Positions 35,623 to 44,676 are shown, counted from the first letter of the stretch. The stretch: DNA of 64,000 nt from Streptomyces sannanensis (GCF_039536205.1 NZ_BAAAYL010000001.1:3348001-3412000), one strand, 5' to 3'. Notes: generated by a model not told the origin, from the letters alone. Program-made: numbers and translations.

Positions 35623-35956
35623 TCCGCCCCTGCCCACCAGGGCCGGAGCGGGTACAGACTACCGGCCGCGGCGCCCGTGTGGGGCAATGCTCTGTTCCGG
35701 GTCCGTCAGCCCGCCCATTTTTCCCTGACCTTGCTACGACAGGATTCGGCCAGAGACGGTCACCATGGATTCGGCCGGCAATCTGCGGACGACCACCACC
35801 GCGAATGCCGCGGGCTGCTGACGCTGGTCGTACACCGGCAACTCCACGGTCGCGTGCGTCACGGCGACCGGCGACTACGTCGCGTTGAAGTACCAGCCGG
35901 AGAAACGGACGAGGGTGGGTGCCGGAGTACGGCACCCACCCTCGTCCGCGCTCGCG
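35623..35956. other. Gene-poor stretch with a possible decayed secreted-protein end
   Basis: No intact gene. On the plus strand 35830-35900 could encode WSYTGNSTVACVTATGDYVA, which reads like the end of a small exported protein, but an in-frame stop precedes it and no start is found. The htrA-side terminator occupies 35908-35944. Confidence 0.3.
35908..35944 (-). terminator. Terminator after the HtrA protease gene
   Basis: A perfect 15-bp stem ACGAGGGTGGGTGCC with its complement around GGAGTAC. Confidence 0.85.
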
Positions 35957-37372
35957 TCAGTTGTCGCCGCTGCGCTCGCCCAGGGTGATCTGGGTGGTGT
36001 GTTCCTTGCCGCCGCGCTCATAGGTCACGGAGACCGAGTCGCCGGGCTTGTGGGTCCAGATTTCGCTGATCAGGGTCGGACCGCTGTCGATCGCACGGTC
36101 GCCGAGTCGGGTGATCACATCACCCGACTTCAGCCCCGCCTTGGCCGCCGGGCCGCCGGGGACGACCGCGGGTGTGCCGCCGGCGCCCTGAGTGGCAATG
36201 ACTGCACCGGAACCCTGGTCCTCCATGGCGACCGTGGCACCGATGACCGGGTAGACCGGCTGTCCGGTCCTGATCAGCTGCTCGGCGACGGTCTTCGCCT
36301 GGTTGATGGGGATCGCGAAGCCCAGTCCGATGGAGCCCGACTGCGTCTGGCCCAGACCGCTGCCGGTCGACTGGATGGCGGAGTTGATGCCGATGACGGC
36401 GCCGCGCGAGTCCAGCAGCGGACCACCGGAGTTGCCGGGGTTGATGGAGGCGTCGGTCTGCAGGGCGCTCATGTACGAGGACTTGCCGCCGGAGCCGTCG
36501 CCCGAGGCCACCGGGCGGTTCTTGGCGCTGATGATGCCGGTGGTGACGGTGTTGGACAGACCGAAGGGCGCGCCGATGGCGATGGTCGAATCGCCCACCG
36601 CGACCTGGTCGGAGTTGCCCAGCGGCAGCGGGGTGAGGCCGGCCGGGGCGTTCTTCAGCTTCAGTACGGCCACGTCGTAGCCCTGGGCACGGCCGATCAC
36701 CTCGGCGTCGTACTTCTTGCCGTCGGCGAAAGTCACGGTGAGTGTGCCGCCGTCCGCCGCAGAGGCCACCACATGGTTGTTGGTGAGGATGTGGCCCTGC
36801 TTGTCGTAGACGAAGCCGGTGCCGGTGCCGCCCTCGCCGCCCAAGCCCCCGGCCTGGGCCTCGATGGTGACGACGCTCGGCAGTGCCTTGGCCGCCACCC
36901 CGGCGACCGTGTCCGAATCGCGCTTGAGGTCGGTGGGCGTGCCGGAGGCGGAGACGGTGGTGGAGCCGATGGCGCTGTCGGTCCGCTCGGCGGCCCAGTA
37001 GCCGATACCGCCGCCGACGCCGCCTGCGAGCAGCGCGGCAACCAGCACGGTGGCGGCCAGGCCGCCCCTGCGCCGGCGACCGGCCGGCGCGGGCACGGCC
37101 GCCGCGGCGCCCCAGACAGGGCCGCCGCCGGAACCGCCGTGGGCGGGGTACGCGGGGGGAGCGGGAGGCCAGTCGCCGCCACCGGCGGGCGCGTCCGGGG
37201 GCAGGTGTCCCGGAACGGGGCCCGACGGCTGCTCAGCGGCGGGCTCGGGAGAGATTCCGGAGGCGGGCCCCGCCGAGTAAGCGGGCGGAGCGGACGGGGC
37301 GGCCGGTGCAGGAGTTGCAGGCGGGGTCGCCGGAACCGCCGGGACCGTAGTGCCCTCGTTCTCGGTGCTCAC
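35957..37372 (-). CDS. HtrA-type membrane serine protease with PDZ domain
   Basis: 471 residues from the GTG at 37372, preceded by AAGGAGAGAG. The cytoplasmic N-terminus is Pro/Ala-rich (about 1-105), then one membrane helix (GLAATVLVAALLAGG) and an extracytoplasmic trypsin-like domain with His in LTNNHVV, Asp in YDVAVLKL and Ser in NPGNSGGPLL. A C-terminal PDZ domain (PAAKAGLKSGDVI) follows. Such DegP/HtrA proteins degrade or refold misfolded exported proteins. S. coelicolor has several; this position matches one near SCO3977 (memory). Confidence 0.92.
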   Translation of the reverse strand: MSTENEGTTVPAVPATPPATPAPAAPSAPPAYSAGPASGISPEPAAEQPSGPVPGHLPPDAPAGGGDWPPAPPAYPAHGGSGGGPVWGAAAAVPAPAGRRRRGGLAATVLVAALLAGGVGGGIGYWAAERTDSAIGSTTVSASGTPTDLKRDSDTVAGVAAKALPSVVTIEAQAGGLGGEGGTGTGFVYDKQGHILTNNHVVASAADGGTLTVTFADGKKYDAEVIGRAQGYDVAVLKLKNAPAGLTPLPLGNSDQVAVGDSTIAIGAPFGLSNTVTTGIISAKNRPVASGDGSGGKSSYMSALQTDASINPGNSGGPLLDSRGAVIGINSAIQSTGSGLGQTQSGSIGLGFAIPINQAKTVAEQLIRTGQPVYPVIGATVAMEDQGSGAVIATQGAGGTPAVVPGGPAAKAGLKSGDVITRLGDRAIDSGPTLISEIWTHKPGDSVSVTYERGGKEHTTQITLGERSGDN

Positions 37373-37531
37373 AGCTCTCTCCTTGGTTCCACATCGGCTG
37401 GCGGTATGTACACGTCCACCTTGGCCCACAGCACGTCAGACCACTGTAAGCAGGATCTGTGCGTCCACGCGTGATCCTTTACTTCAAGACAAAGCGGACA
37501 CCCCTGCCGGGCGGTCTGACACCATGACGCG

Positions 37532-38353
37532 GTGACCCATGCACGTCGGCACCCGAACCAGCCCCCGATCCAGGTGGTGGCCCATCGTGGGGCCTCCGAG
37601 GACGCCCCCGAGCACACCCTGGCCGCGTACAAAAAGGCCATCGAGGACGGCGCCGACGCCCTCGAATGTGATGTCCGCCTCACAGCGGACGGCCACCTCG
37701 TCTGCGTGCACGACCGCCGCGTCAACCGCACCTCGAACGGCCGCGGCGCCGTCTCCGCCTTCGAGCTCGCCGATCTTGCCGCCCTCGATTTCGGCTCCTG
37801 GAAGGAGGACCCGGTCGAGGCGCCCGACTGGGACCGGGACAGTACGTCCGTACTCACCCTGGAACGGCTGCTGGAACTGGTCGGCGACACCCGTGCGGGC
37901 GGCCGCCGTATCGAGCTGGCCGTCGAGACCAAGCACCCCACCCGCTGGGCCGGCCAGGTCGAGGAACGGCTGTTGTCCCTGCTGAGGCGTTTCGGCATGG
38001 ACTCACCGGCGCCGGACGAGCCCTCCCCGGTGCGGGTCATGAGCTTCTCCGCGCGCTCGCTGCACCGGGTGGCCGCGGCGGCTCCCGGCATCCCCACCGT
38101 GTATCTGATGCAATTCCTGTCGCCCCGGCTGCGCGACGGGCGGCTGCCGGCCGGCTCCCGGATCGCGGGCCCGGGCATCCGGATCGTCCGCAGCCATCCC
38201 GAGTACGTCGAGCGGCTGCACGACGCGGGCCACCAGGTGCACGTATGGACCGTGAACGAGCCGGAGGACGTCGACCTGTGCGCACGGCTCGGCGTGGAGG
38301 CGATCATCACCAACCGCCCCAAGCAGGTCCTGGCCCAGTTGGGACGCCGCTGA
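37532..38353 (+). CDS. Glycerophosphodiester phosphodiesterase
   Basis: 273 residues from the GTG at 37532. The GDPD signature is VVAHRGASEDAPEHTLAAY with the catalytic His-Arg, ECDVRLTADGHLVCVHD (metal-binding Glu, Asp and second His) and VWTVNEPEDV near the C-terminus. It hydrolyses glycerophosphodiesters to glycerol-3-phosphate and an alcohol. No signal peptide, so cytoplasmic. Divergent from htrA, with a 159-base gap holding both promoters. Confidence 0.92.
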   Translation: MTHARRHPNQPPIQVVAHRGASEDAPEHTLAAYKKAIEDGADALECDVRLTADGHLVCVHDRRVNRTSNGRGAVSAFELADLAALDFGSWKEDPVEAPDWDRDSTSVLTLERLLELVGDTRAGGRRIELAVETKHPTRWAGQVEERLLSLLRRFGMDSPAPDEPSPVRVMSFSARSLHRVAAAAPGIPTVYLMQFLSPRLRDGRLPAGSRIAGPGIRIVRSHPEYVERLHDAGHQVHVWTVNEPEDVDLCARLGVEAIITNRPKQVLAQLGRR

Positions 38354-38509
38354 AGCACCACCGGCAGGCGGCCCCTCACAGGGAGTGCACCGGCGCGTTC
38401 GGTCCGTATTCGATCGTTACGAATGCGTCACTGGTGCACGCCTGGCCGGTTTCCGGTCCAGGCCATGGGGGCATCCACTCCGTGGCGTGGGGCAAAGGAG
38501 GTCTCGGGG

Positions 38510-39022
38510 GTGGCGTTGGTGGTGGCACAGGAGGTGCCCACGTCGTCGAGCATGGCCGTACCCCATGGCCCTGCGGGCGTGGGGCAGGCACGGCATCGGA
38601 TGCAGGAGCAGTTGCTCGGCAGCGGGGTGCCTGAATCGGTCGTCGACGATGCCGTACTGATCCTTTCCGAACTGCTCAGCAATTCCTGCCGGCACGGCAG
38701 ACCGCTGGGCCACGCGGACTCCGGCGACGGCGATGTACGCGCCGCCTGGCGCGTCGACGGGGCGGGGCGGCTGACGGTGGAAGTGACGGACGGAGGCGGC
38801 CCGACCCGCCCGATTCCGGCCAAGCCCTCGGTGACCGCACGCGGCGGCCGCGGCCTCAACATCATCAAGGCGCTCGCCCAGGACTGGGGCGTACGCGACA
38901 GCGCGTCCGGCGAGGTGACGGTGTGGGCCGTCGTCACGCAGGGCCATCGCCGCGAGGATTTCGCCACCCGTCTGGCGGTGCCGGGCTTCGACTTCGCGGA
39001 CGCGTACGACGACCTGGACTGA
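38510..39022 (+). CDS. RsbW/SpoIIAB-like ATP-binding protein
   Basis: 170 residues from the GTG at 38510, eight bases after AAGGAGGT. A HATPase_c domain of the anti-sigma kinase type: N box LILSELLSNSCRHG, G1 VTDGGG and G2 GGRGLNIIKALAQDWGV. It may phosphorylate an anti-anti-sigma factor or bind a SigB-type sigma such as those at 14689 and 15725, but no partner is adjacent. The longer open frame upstream is rejected because of the strong ribosome site. Confidence 0.87.
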   Translation: MALVVAQEVPTSSSMAVPHGPAGVGQARHRMQEQLLGSGVPESVVDDAVLILSELLSNSCRHGRPLGHADSGDGDVRAAWRVDGAGRLTVEVTDGGGPTRPIPAKPSVTARGGRGLNIIKALAQDWGVRDSASGEVTVWAVVTQGHRREDFATRLAVPGFDFADAYDDLD

Positions 39023-39110
39023 TCGCGACGGTCAACGGCGGGGCCGACGCCCGACTTGCGACTAGGCTCGCGCCCGACATCGCACCACCGCAGTCGGGAG
39101 AGAGCCCACC

Positions 39111-40097
39111 ATGGCCAAGAAACGCCCCCAGGTGAAGGGCAAGCCTCAGCGGACCGAGGGAGCCCCCGCCGCAGGCGCTGATGAGAACGTGCCTGTCGTC
39201 GGGGCCCGTGAACCCTGCCCGTGCGGTTCCGGCCGCCGCTACAAGGCCTGCCACGGCCGGACCGCCGCGCACGCAGTGACCGAGCTGGTCCAGCGCCCCT
39301 TCGAGGGCCTGACCGGCGAATGCGACTGGATCGCGCTGCGCGAGCTCGTGCCCGCAGCGACCGTCGCGCTCACCCTGAAGGGCGGGCTGCCCGAGGGCGT
39401 GCCGTCCGTGACGCTGGCGACCGTGCTGCCGATGGCCTGGCCCGCGCTGCGCCGCGAGGACGGCTCGGTCCTGCTCGGCCTGCAGAACGACACCCCCTCC
39501 GGCGACCTCAGCCGAGACCTCGCCGCCACCCTGCAGCAGGCGCTCTCCGCCACGCCCGGCACCCCGGTCACCGGGGCCCGCGCCTCCGCCGGGGCGCCGC
39601 GCCTGCAGGACCTGCTCGCCCCCGAGGCGCCCTTCGAGCCGGTCGTGCACTCCGGCTTCGCGTTCTGGGTGCCGGACTCCGAGAACGCCAGCCCCGAGGT
39701 CAGCGCCTCCCTGGAGCGCGCCAACGCCGCCGCGATCCCGACGGTCAAGCTGCGTGGCGTCGACGCCGCCTACTGGTGCGAGACCCCGGAGAAGAACCAT
39801 CTGCGTTGGGTCATGCCGCACCCCGAGGAGCGGCTGCTCGACGCGCTGGCCCGGCTGCACGCGGCGGGTACGTCGTCGCTGGGCGAGGGTACCCGGCTGG
39901 TCGGCTCCTTCCGGGCGCACGGCCTGACCGTCCCGGTCTGGGACCTGCCGCACGGCATGGGCGCCGAGGAGTGCGAGAAGCCGGCGGCCGAGTTCGCCGA
40001 GCGCCTCGCGGCAGCGCTCACCACGGACGCGCCGCTGACGGCGGAGGAGCGCCGGGCACGCGGCGGGCTCACCAACCGCCAGATCACGCTGAGCTGA
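39111..40097 (+). CDS. DUF5926 protein with SEC-C zinc motif
   Basis: 328 residues. The N-terminal zinc motif PCPCGSGRRYKACHG (about residues 35-49) is the SEC-C motif also found at the end of SecA. A conserved actinobacterial domain of unknown function follows to the end (FAFWVPDSENASPEVSASLE, WCETPEKNHLRWVMPHPEE). A Lys/Arg-rich N-terminus (KKRPQVKGKPQR) suggests binding to nucleic acid or ribosomes. Function unknown; the motif alone does not imply secretion. Confidence 0.85.
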   Translation: MAKKRPQVKGKPQRTEGAPAAGADENVPVVGAREPCPCGSGRRYKACHGRTAAHAVTELVQRPFEGLTGECDWIALRELVPAATVALTLKGGLPEGVPSVTLATVLPMAWPALRREDGSVLLGLQNDTPSGDLSRDLAATLQQALSATPGTPVTGARASAGAPRLQDLLAPEAPFEPVVHSGFAFWVPDSENASPEVSASLERANAAAIPTVKLRGVDAAYWCETPEKNHLRWVMPHPEERLLDALARLHAAGTSSLGEGTRLVGSFRAHGLTVPVWDLPHGMGAEECEKPAAEFAERLAAALTTDAPLTAEERRARGGLTNRQITLS

Positions 40098-40196
40098 GTG
40101 ACTCCGGTCACAACGCGTGGTAATGGCTGGTAAATCCCGGCCCGAATAACAGAGATCGAATTTGCGAACGGCAGATCTCTTGTTACGGTTCAGTTA

Positions 40197-40236
40197 GCCC
40201 GATCGCTGGTGCATCCCCCGTCGCCAGCGATCGGGC
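40197..40236 (+). ncRNA. Candidate small RNA or strong terminator hairpin
   Basis: A perfect 13-bp stem GCCCGATCGCTGG/CCAGCGATCGGGC with a 14-base loop, 100 bases after the DUF5926 stop. A promoter-like pair TTGCGA (40162) and TACGGT (40184), 16 bases apart, lies just upstream. The rest of the gap 40098-40468 contains no gene. Distinguishing a terminator from a short RNA needs transcript data. Confidence 0.35.
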
Positions 40237-40468
40237 GTCTGCGTTCCCGGGGCAAAGTGCGGGCATTTATCGCACACGAACGATCGGCCAACTCCCCCCG
40301 TTCTGCGGCGAGTTGCTTCCGGAGCGCAACAACAGCGGACCGTCGCGGCCGGAGCCGACCGGGGCGAATTCCGAGACCGTCGCGCACGGAAGTCAGTTCC
40401 GTACCGATGATGTGGCGGAAGGACGTCCGGCGAGCCGCGCGCCCATTTCCCGGACGGCTCGGCCGAGC

Positions 40469-41191
40469 TCACACCCGTACGAGTGATTCGACCAGCGCGT
40501 CCAGGACCGCTTCCACATCGGGCAGCCAGGGCGCGGCCGAACCGGGGACGAGGTCTCCCCCGCTCGAACGAAGTCGAGAGCTCGGGGAAGGGCCGCGCTC
40601 CCAGCGCACCTGTCCGGCCCCCACCTCTGACGGCGGCAACACCAGATAGCCACCCGCGCCGTGGAAGCGCAGCGAGCCCGGCACCCGGTCCTTGGCGTAC
40701 AGCAGTTCACCGAGCCGTTCCAGGGAGTACGGCGCCACCAGCAGCGACCACCGGGCGGGCGTCGCGACCACCGGGCCGAGCCGCATCCCCGCCCGGTCGA
40801 GGGCTGCCAGCGCGCGGGCGCCGGCGATGGCGGGCACGCTCACGGCGCATGGCGCGGCGCCGCCGGTGGCCAGGACGACCGGGGCGGTGGGGCGGTTGGT
40901 CCACCACCAGCGCACCATGCGCTCGTCGGTCGTGGCGGCCGGCAGCCCGGGATCGAAGGGGTGCTCACCGGGAACGGTGCACTCGGGGTCGGGGCAGGCG
41001 CAGGCCCGGCCACGACCGCTCCGGCCGCCGCTGTCCCGGGCCAGTCCCACACCGGGAAGCACCGGCCATTTCCATGCGGTGGCGCATGTCAGCGCCGCGT
41101 CGAGATGGGCAGGCCTCCCGCCCCCCGCCTTCGACGGGGACAACCCGAGCCGGGACAGGAGCCTGCGCCGCCTTCCGAGGATCTCGCGCAT
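40469..41191 (-). CDS. Second Prim-Pol-like (bifunctional primase/polymerase N-terminal) protein
   Basis: 240 residues from the ATG at 41191. The zinc-type cluster CACPDPECTVPGEHP and the segment TAPVVLATGGAAPCAVSVP match the Prim-Pol N-terminal family. The usual Asp-x-Asp metal pair is replaced by AVSVP, and the His-bearing motif is not clear, so it may be catalytically dead. A copy of the CGAAGTCGAGAGCTCGGGG intergenic repeat (40556-40590) lies inside the frame and encodes PSPSSRLRSSGGD near residue 210. Function unknown, possibly developmental given its conservation. Confidence 0.8.
   Translation of the reverse strand: MREILGRRRRLLSRLGLSPSKAGGGRPAHLDAALTCATAWKWPVLPGVGLARDSGGRSGRGRACACPDPECTVPGEHPFDPGLPAATTDERMVRWWWTNRPTAPVVLATGGAAPCAVSVPAIAGARALAALDRAGMRLGPVVATPARWSLLVAPYSLERLGELLYAKDRVPGSLRFHGAGGYLVLPPSEVGAGQVRWERGPSPSSRLRSSGGDLVPGSAAPWLPDVEAVLDALVESLVRV
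40556..40590. repeat. Intergenic-type repeat inserted in a coding sequence
   Basis: CTCCCCCGCTCGAACGAAG and then TCGAGAGCTCGGGGA; the 19-base core is identical in reverse orientation to 18838-18856. The flanking frame stays open across it. Confidence 0.6.
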
Positions 41192-41634
41192 GAGCGCTCG
41201 TTCCTTTCCGTTGAACGCCGAGGTCCACATCACACCGTGTGTGCATCACTTCACTGCGCGTACACGCTCTGTACAAGCCTGCTGCACGAGTAACCCGTCA
41301 GAACCGAGCGAAGGCTGTGCCCATTAAAACCATGGCGAGGGGTGGCGCGCGCATGGCGCTTGCCGGCCCTGTGTGCTACCCCGCCATTCGGGGGTGGAGG
41401 CGAGACCGTCAGCGACTGAGACGCCCGGGCCCGCTGCGGGGTTCCGAGGCGGCCTCAACTGCCCCTGGCCGTCACCGATTACGTACCCACCACGCTCGAC
41501 ACGACGCTCCCCCTTGCCTGATCCAGGAGGGGAGGCACTGCCGAACACCCACAGTCGACCGCAAATATCCACCACTTGGGGCATTTTTTGGCCAAGTTGG
41601 GTTCCCCGTTGACACCAGGAGTCTCACGAGGACA
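41192..41634. other. Gene-less stretch between Prim-Pol and the GAF/PP2C gene
   Basis: 443 bases with no supported gene. Base composition becomes AT-richer towards the right end (TTTTTTGGCCAAGTTGGG around 41584), which suits a promoter for the downstream gene. No strong inverted repeat was found. Confidence 0.45.
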
Positions 41635-41739
41635 ATGCTGGACATCCCCTCACGTGTGCGTGTACATGTGGATGCATTGGTGGCGGCGCAGAATCACATG
41701 GGGGTTTGCGATGCTGTTCAGCACAATCGCCCTGCCTGA
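41635..41739 (+). CDS. Candidate 34-aa small ORF
   Basis: ATG at 41635 with GAGGA just upstream; product LDIPSRVRVHVDALVAAQNH followed by MGVCDAVQHNRPA. It ends 12 bases before the GAF/PP2C start. The peptide looks like a real helical sequence, but third-position GC is low. It could be a leader peptide or a small regulator. No family is recognised. Confidence 0.3.
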   Translation: MLDIPSRVRVHVDALVAAQNHMGVCDAVQHNRPA

Positions 41740-41751
41740 AAGACGGCTGCC

Positions 41752-43122
41752 ATGAGCGCCGCGCTCCCGCCGAAAGTGGCCGGAATCGATCCTGGCGTCC
41801 CCACCCCCGCGCACACTATTGCGCCCCTCCTCAGCTCCACGCCCGCTCCCGGAGCAGTGATCCAGGACCGGCTCGCCGGCTGGGTCTCCGATCTCACCGC
41901 CCTGTACGAGCTCACCGAGCGGCTCGCCCGCACCGGCACCCTCGACGGGGCACTGCGCGAACTGCTGCGGGCCGGTGCCGGCCTCGTCGGAGCCCGCCGC
42001 GGCCTCGTCGTCCTCGAACCGGGCGACAGTCTCGGCCCCGGCACCACCATCGGCCTCGGCCTGGACCAATCCGACCTCGGCCACATCGAGACCCTGCCGC
42101 GCTCCACCACGTCCTACGGCCGCATCCTGGACGGACTTCCGCCCGTGGGCCCGGACGGCATCGCCCACCCCGACATCCTCGGCGAGCCCGGCCTCGACCC
42201 CCGTCATCGCGAGGTGGCCGCCCGCCTCGGCTACGCGGCCAGCTACACGCTGCCGCTCGCCACCGAAGCCGCCGGCCGGCTCGGCGTCGTGGTCTGGCTG
42301 TACGACAAACCGGCCGAGCCCGCCGAACGCCGCCGCCACCTGGTCGGCCTCTACTGCCGGTACGCCACGGAGCACGTGGCCCGCCTGCTCGAACTGGAAC
42401 GCGCCCGCAGGGACGTGGCCACCGTCGCCGAGGAACTGCTGCCCAGCCGGCTGCCCCGGATCCCCGGAGTCCAGCTGGCCGCGCGCCACCGCGCGGGCAC
42501 CCGCGGCGGCGACTGGTACGACGCCATGTCACTGCCCGAGGGGGCGCTCGGCCTCGCCGTGGGTTCGGTGACCGGCTCGGGCCCGAGCGCCCTGGCCGCG
42601 ATGGGCCGGCTGCGGGCCTCCTTGCGCGCGTACGCCGTCATGGAGGGCGAGGATCCCGTCGCCGTACTCTCCGACCTCGAACTGCTGCTGCGGCTGACCG
42701 AACCCGCCCGCTCGGCCACCGCGCTCTTCGCGTACTGCGAGCCCGCCCACCGCAGGATCGTGCTCGCCGGGGCCGGGCACACCCCGCCGCTGATCATCGG
42801 CGACCGGCGCGCGGACTTCGTGGAGACCTCGCTGTCCGCTCCACTGGGGATGCTCGCGTGCTGGGAGGCCCCCTGCGTGGAGGTCTTCCCCGCACCCGGA
42901 GAAACGGTATTGCTGTACACGGACGGGCTGCTGCACCGCACCGGCGAACCCACGGACCGCGCCTTCGCGCGGCTCCACGCGGCCGCGGCGAGCGTGCCGA
43001 AGGCGCTGCGCGACGACCCCGGCTCGATCGCCGACCATGTGCTGCGGACCGTGCTGCCGCACGGCCTGGACCACGGGGGCGACGGCGAGGACGTGGTGAT
43101 CCTGGCAGCCCGTTTCGGATGA
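41752..43122 (+). CDS. GAF-domain PP2C (SpoIIE-type) phosphatase-like protein
   Basis: 456 residues. A GAF sensor domain covers about 45-215 (LYELTERLARTGTLDGALREL...). A SpoIIE-type phosphatase domain covers about 235-455 with GGDWYDAMSL, FAYCEPAHRRIVLAGAGHTPP, LYTDGLLHR and GEDVVILAAR. The metal-binding Asp expected in VGDVxGHG is Ser here (AVGSVTGSGPSA), so catalysis may be weak or lost. These proteins normally dephosphorylate anti-anti-sigma factors. RsbW-like ATPase genes at 38510 and 44712 are possible partners. Confidence 0.85.
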   Translation: MSAALPPKVAGIDPGVPTPAHTIAPLLSSTPAPGAVIQDRLAGWVSDLTALYELTERLARTGTLDGALRELLRAGAGLVGARRGLVVLEPGDSLGPGTTIGLGLDQSDLGHIETLPRSTTSYGRILDGLPPVGPDGIAHPDILGEPGLDPRHREVAARLGYAASYTLPLATEAAGRLGVVVWLYDKPAEPAERRRHLVGLYCRYATEHVARLLELERARRDVATVAEELLPSRLPRIPGVQLAARHRAGTRGGDWYDAMSLPEGALGLAVGSVTGSGPSALAAMGRLRASLRAYAVMEGEDPVAVLSDLELLLRLTEPARSATALFAYCEPAHRRIVLAGAGHTPPLIIGDRRADFVETSLSAPLGMLACWEAPCVEVFPAPGETVLLYTDGLLHRTGEPTDRAFARLHAAAASVPKALRDDPGSIADHVLRTVLPHGLDHGGDGEDVVILAARFG

Positions 43123-43209
43123 CCAGTCAGTAGCTTTCCGGCCTGTAGTCCCTTACCGGCCACCCGTACGATGTGAAATGGTTCAGCGTCGTACTGAGGA
43201 GGCAAGACC

Positions 43210-44676
43210 GTGGCCGAAGAGCTCACGCCGGAGACCCCGTCGGAGACTGAGGAACAGCCGATCAAGCAGCGGAAGAACGGACTTTACCCGGGCGTGTCCG
43301 ACGAGCTCGCAGCAAATATGCAGTCCGGCTGGGCCGACACCGAGCTGCACGACCTTCAGCCGATCGCGCAGGCCGAGCACACCGCACGCCGCCGCGCCGC
43401 GCTCTCCGCGCGCTTCCCCGGTGAGCGGCTCGTCATCCCCGCGGGCAACCTGAAGACCCGGTCCAACGACACCGAGTACTCCTTCCGCGCCTCCACCGAG
43501 TACGTCTACCTGACCGGCGACCAGACCCAGGACGGCGTCCTGGTCCTGGAGCCCAAGGGCGACACGCACGAGGCCACGATCTACCTGCTGCCGCGCTCCG
43601 ACCGCGAGAACGGCGAGTTCTGGCTGGACGGCCAGGGCGAACTCTGGGTCGGCCGCCGCCACTCCCTCTCCGAGGCCGGACAGCTGCTGGGCCTTCCCGC
43701 CCAGGACGTCCGCGAGCTGCCCGCGCAGCTGAAGGAGGCCACCGGGCCGGTCCGCAACGTCCGCGGCCATGACGCCGCCATCGAGGCCGCGCTCACCGAC
43801 AAGGTCACCGCCGAGCGCGACGAGGAGCTGCGCACCTACCTCTCCGAGGCGCGGCTGGTGAAGGACGAGTTCGAGATCGCCGAGCTGCAGAAGGCCTGCG
43901 ACTCCACCGCCCGTGGCTTCGAGGACGTCGTGAAGGTCCTCGACAAGGCCGAGGCGACGTCCGAGCGCTACATCGAGGGCACCTTCTTCCTGCGCGCCCG
44001 CGTCGAGGGCAACGACGTCGGCTACGGCTCCATCTGCGCCGCCGGCCCGCACGCCACCACCCTGCACTGGGTGCGCAACGACGGCGCGGTCCGCTCCGGC
44101 GACCTGCTGCTGCTCGACGCCGGCGTGGAGACCAACGAGCTCTACACCGCCGACGTGACCCGCACGCTGCCGATCAACGGCCGCTTCACCGAGCTCCAGC
44201 GCAAGATCTACGACGCGGTGTACGAGGCCCAGGAGGCCGGCATCGCGGCGGTCAAGCCCGGCGCCAAGTACCGCGACTTCCACGACGCCGCCCAGCGCGT
44301 GCTCGCCGAGAAGCTCGTCGAGTGGGGCCTGTTCGGCGACCTCGACGTCGAGAAGGTCCTGGAGCTCGGCCTCCAGCGCCGCTGGACGCTGCACGGCACC
44401 GGCCACATGCTCGGTCTGGACGTCCACGACTGCGCCGTGGCCCGCACCGAGACGTACGTCGAGGCCACGCTGGAGGCCGGCATGGTCCTCACGGTCGAGC
44501 CGGGCCTGTACTTCCAGGCCGACGACCTGACCGTGCCCGAGGAGTACCGCGGCATCGGCGTCCGTATCGAGGACGACATCCTGGTCACCGAGGACGGCAA
44601 CCGGAACCTGTCGGCCGGCCTGCCGCGGCGGGCCGACGAGGTCGAGTCCTGGATGGCGGGCCTCAAGCAGGCCTGA
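43210..44676 (+). CDS. Xaa-Pro aminopeptidase (aminopeptidase P, M24B)
   Basis: 488 residues from the GTG at 43210, with GAGGAGG upstream. The N-terminal domain (about 50-215) is followed by a pita-bread catalytic domain. Metal ligands: Asp in LLLDAGVE, Asp in TADVTRT, His in HGTGHMLGLDVHD, Glu in TVEPGLYF and Glu in RIEDDIL. It removes N-terminal residues preceding proline, in the cytosol (no signal peptide). The position matches a pepP gene of Streptomyces; the symbol is not assigned because paralogues exist. Confidence 0.93.
   Translation: MAEELTPETPSETEEQPIKQRKNGLYPGVSDELAANMQSGWADTELHDLQPIAQAEHTARRRAALSARFPGERLVIPAGNLKTRSNDTEYSFRASTEYVYLTGDQTQDGVLVLEPKGDTHEATIYLLPRSDRENGEFWLDGQGELWVGRRHSLSEAGQLLGLPAQDVRELPAQLKEATGPVRNVRGHDAAIEAALTDKVTAERDEELRTYLSEARLVKDEFEIAELQKACDSTARGFEDVVKVLDKAEATSERYIEGTFFLRARVEGNDVGYGSICAAGPHATTLHWVRNDGAVRSGDLLLLDAGVETNELYTADVTRTLPINGRFTELQRKIYDAVYEAQEAGIAAVKPGAKYRDFHDAAQRVLAEKLVEWGLFGDLDVEKVLELGLQRRWTLHGTGHMLGLDVHDCAVARTETYVEATLEAGMVLTVEPGLYFQADDLTVPEEYRGIGVRIEDDILVTEDGNRNLSAGLPRRADEVESWMAGLKQA

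Noticed and set aside
35764..35905. Remnant of a small secreted protein
   Set aside because: Only about 20 suggestive residues, an in-frame stop and no start; too little to call a gene.
35885..37474. Long plus-strand open frame opposite the HtrA gene
   Set aside because: The HtrA protease with intact catalytic triad is on the minus strand; the plus frame has shadow composition.
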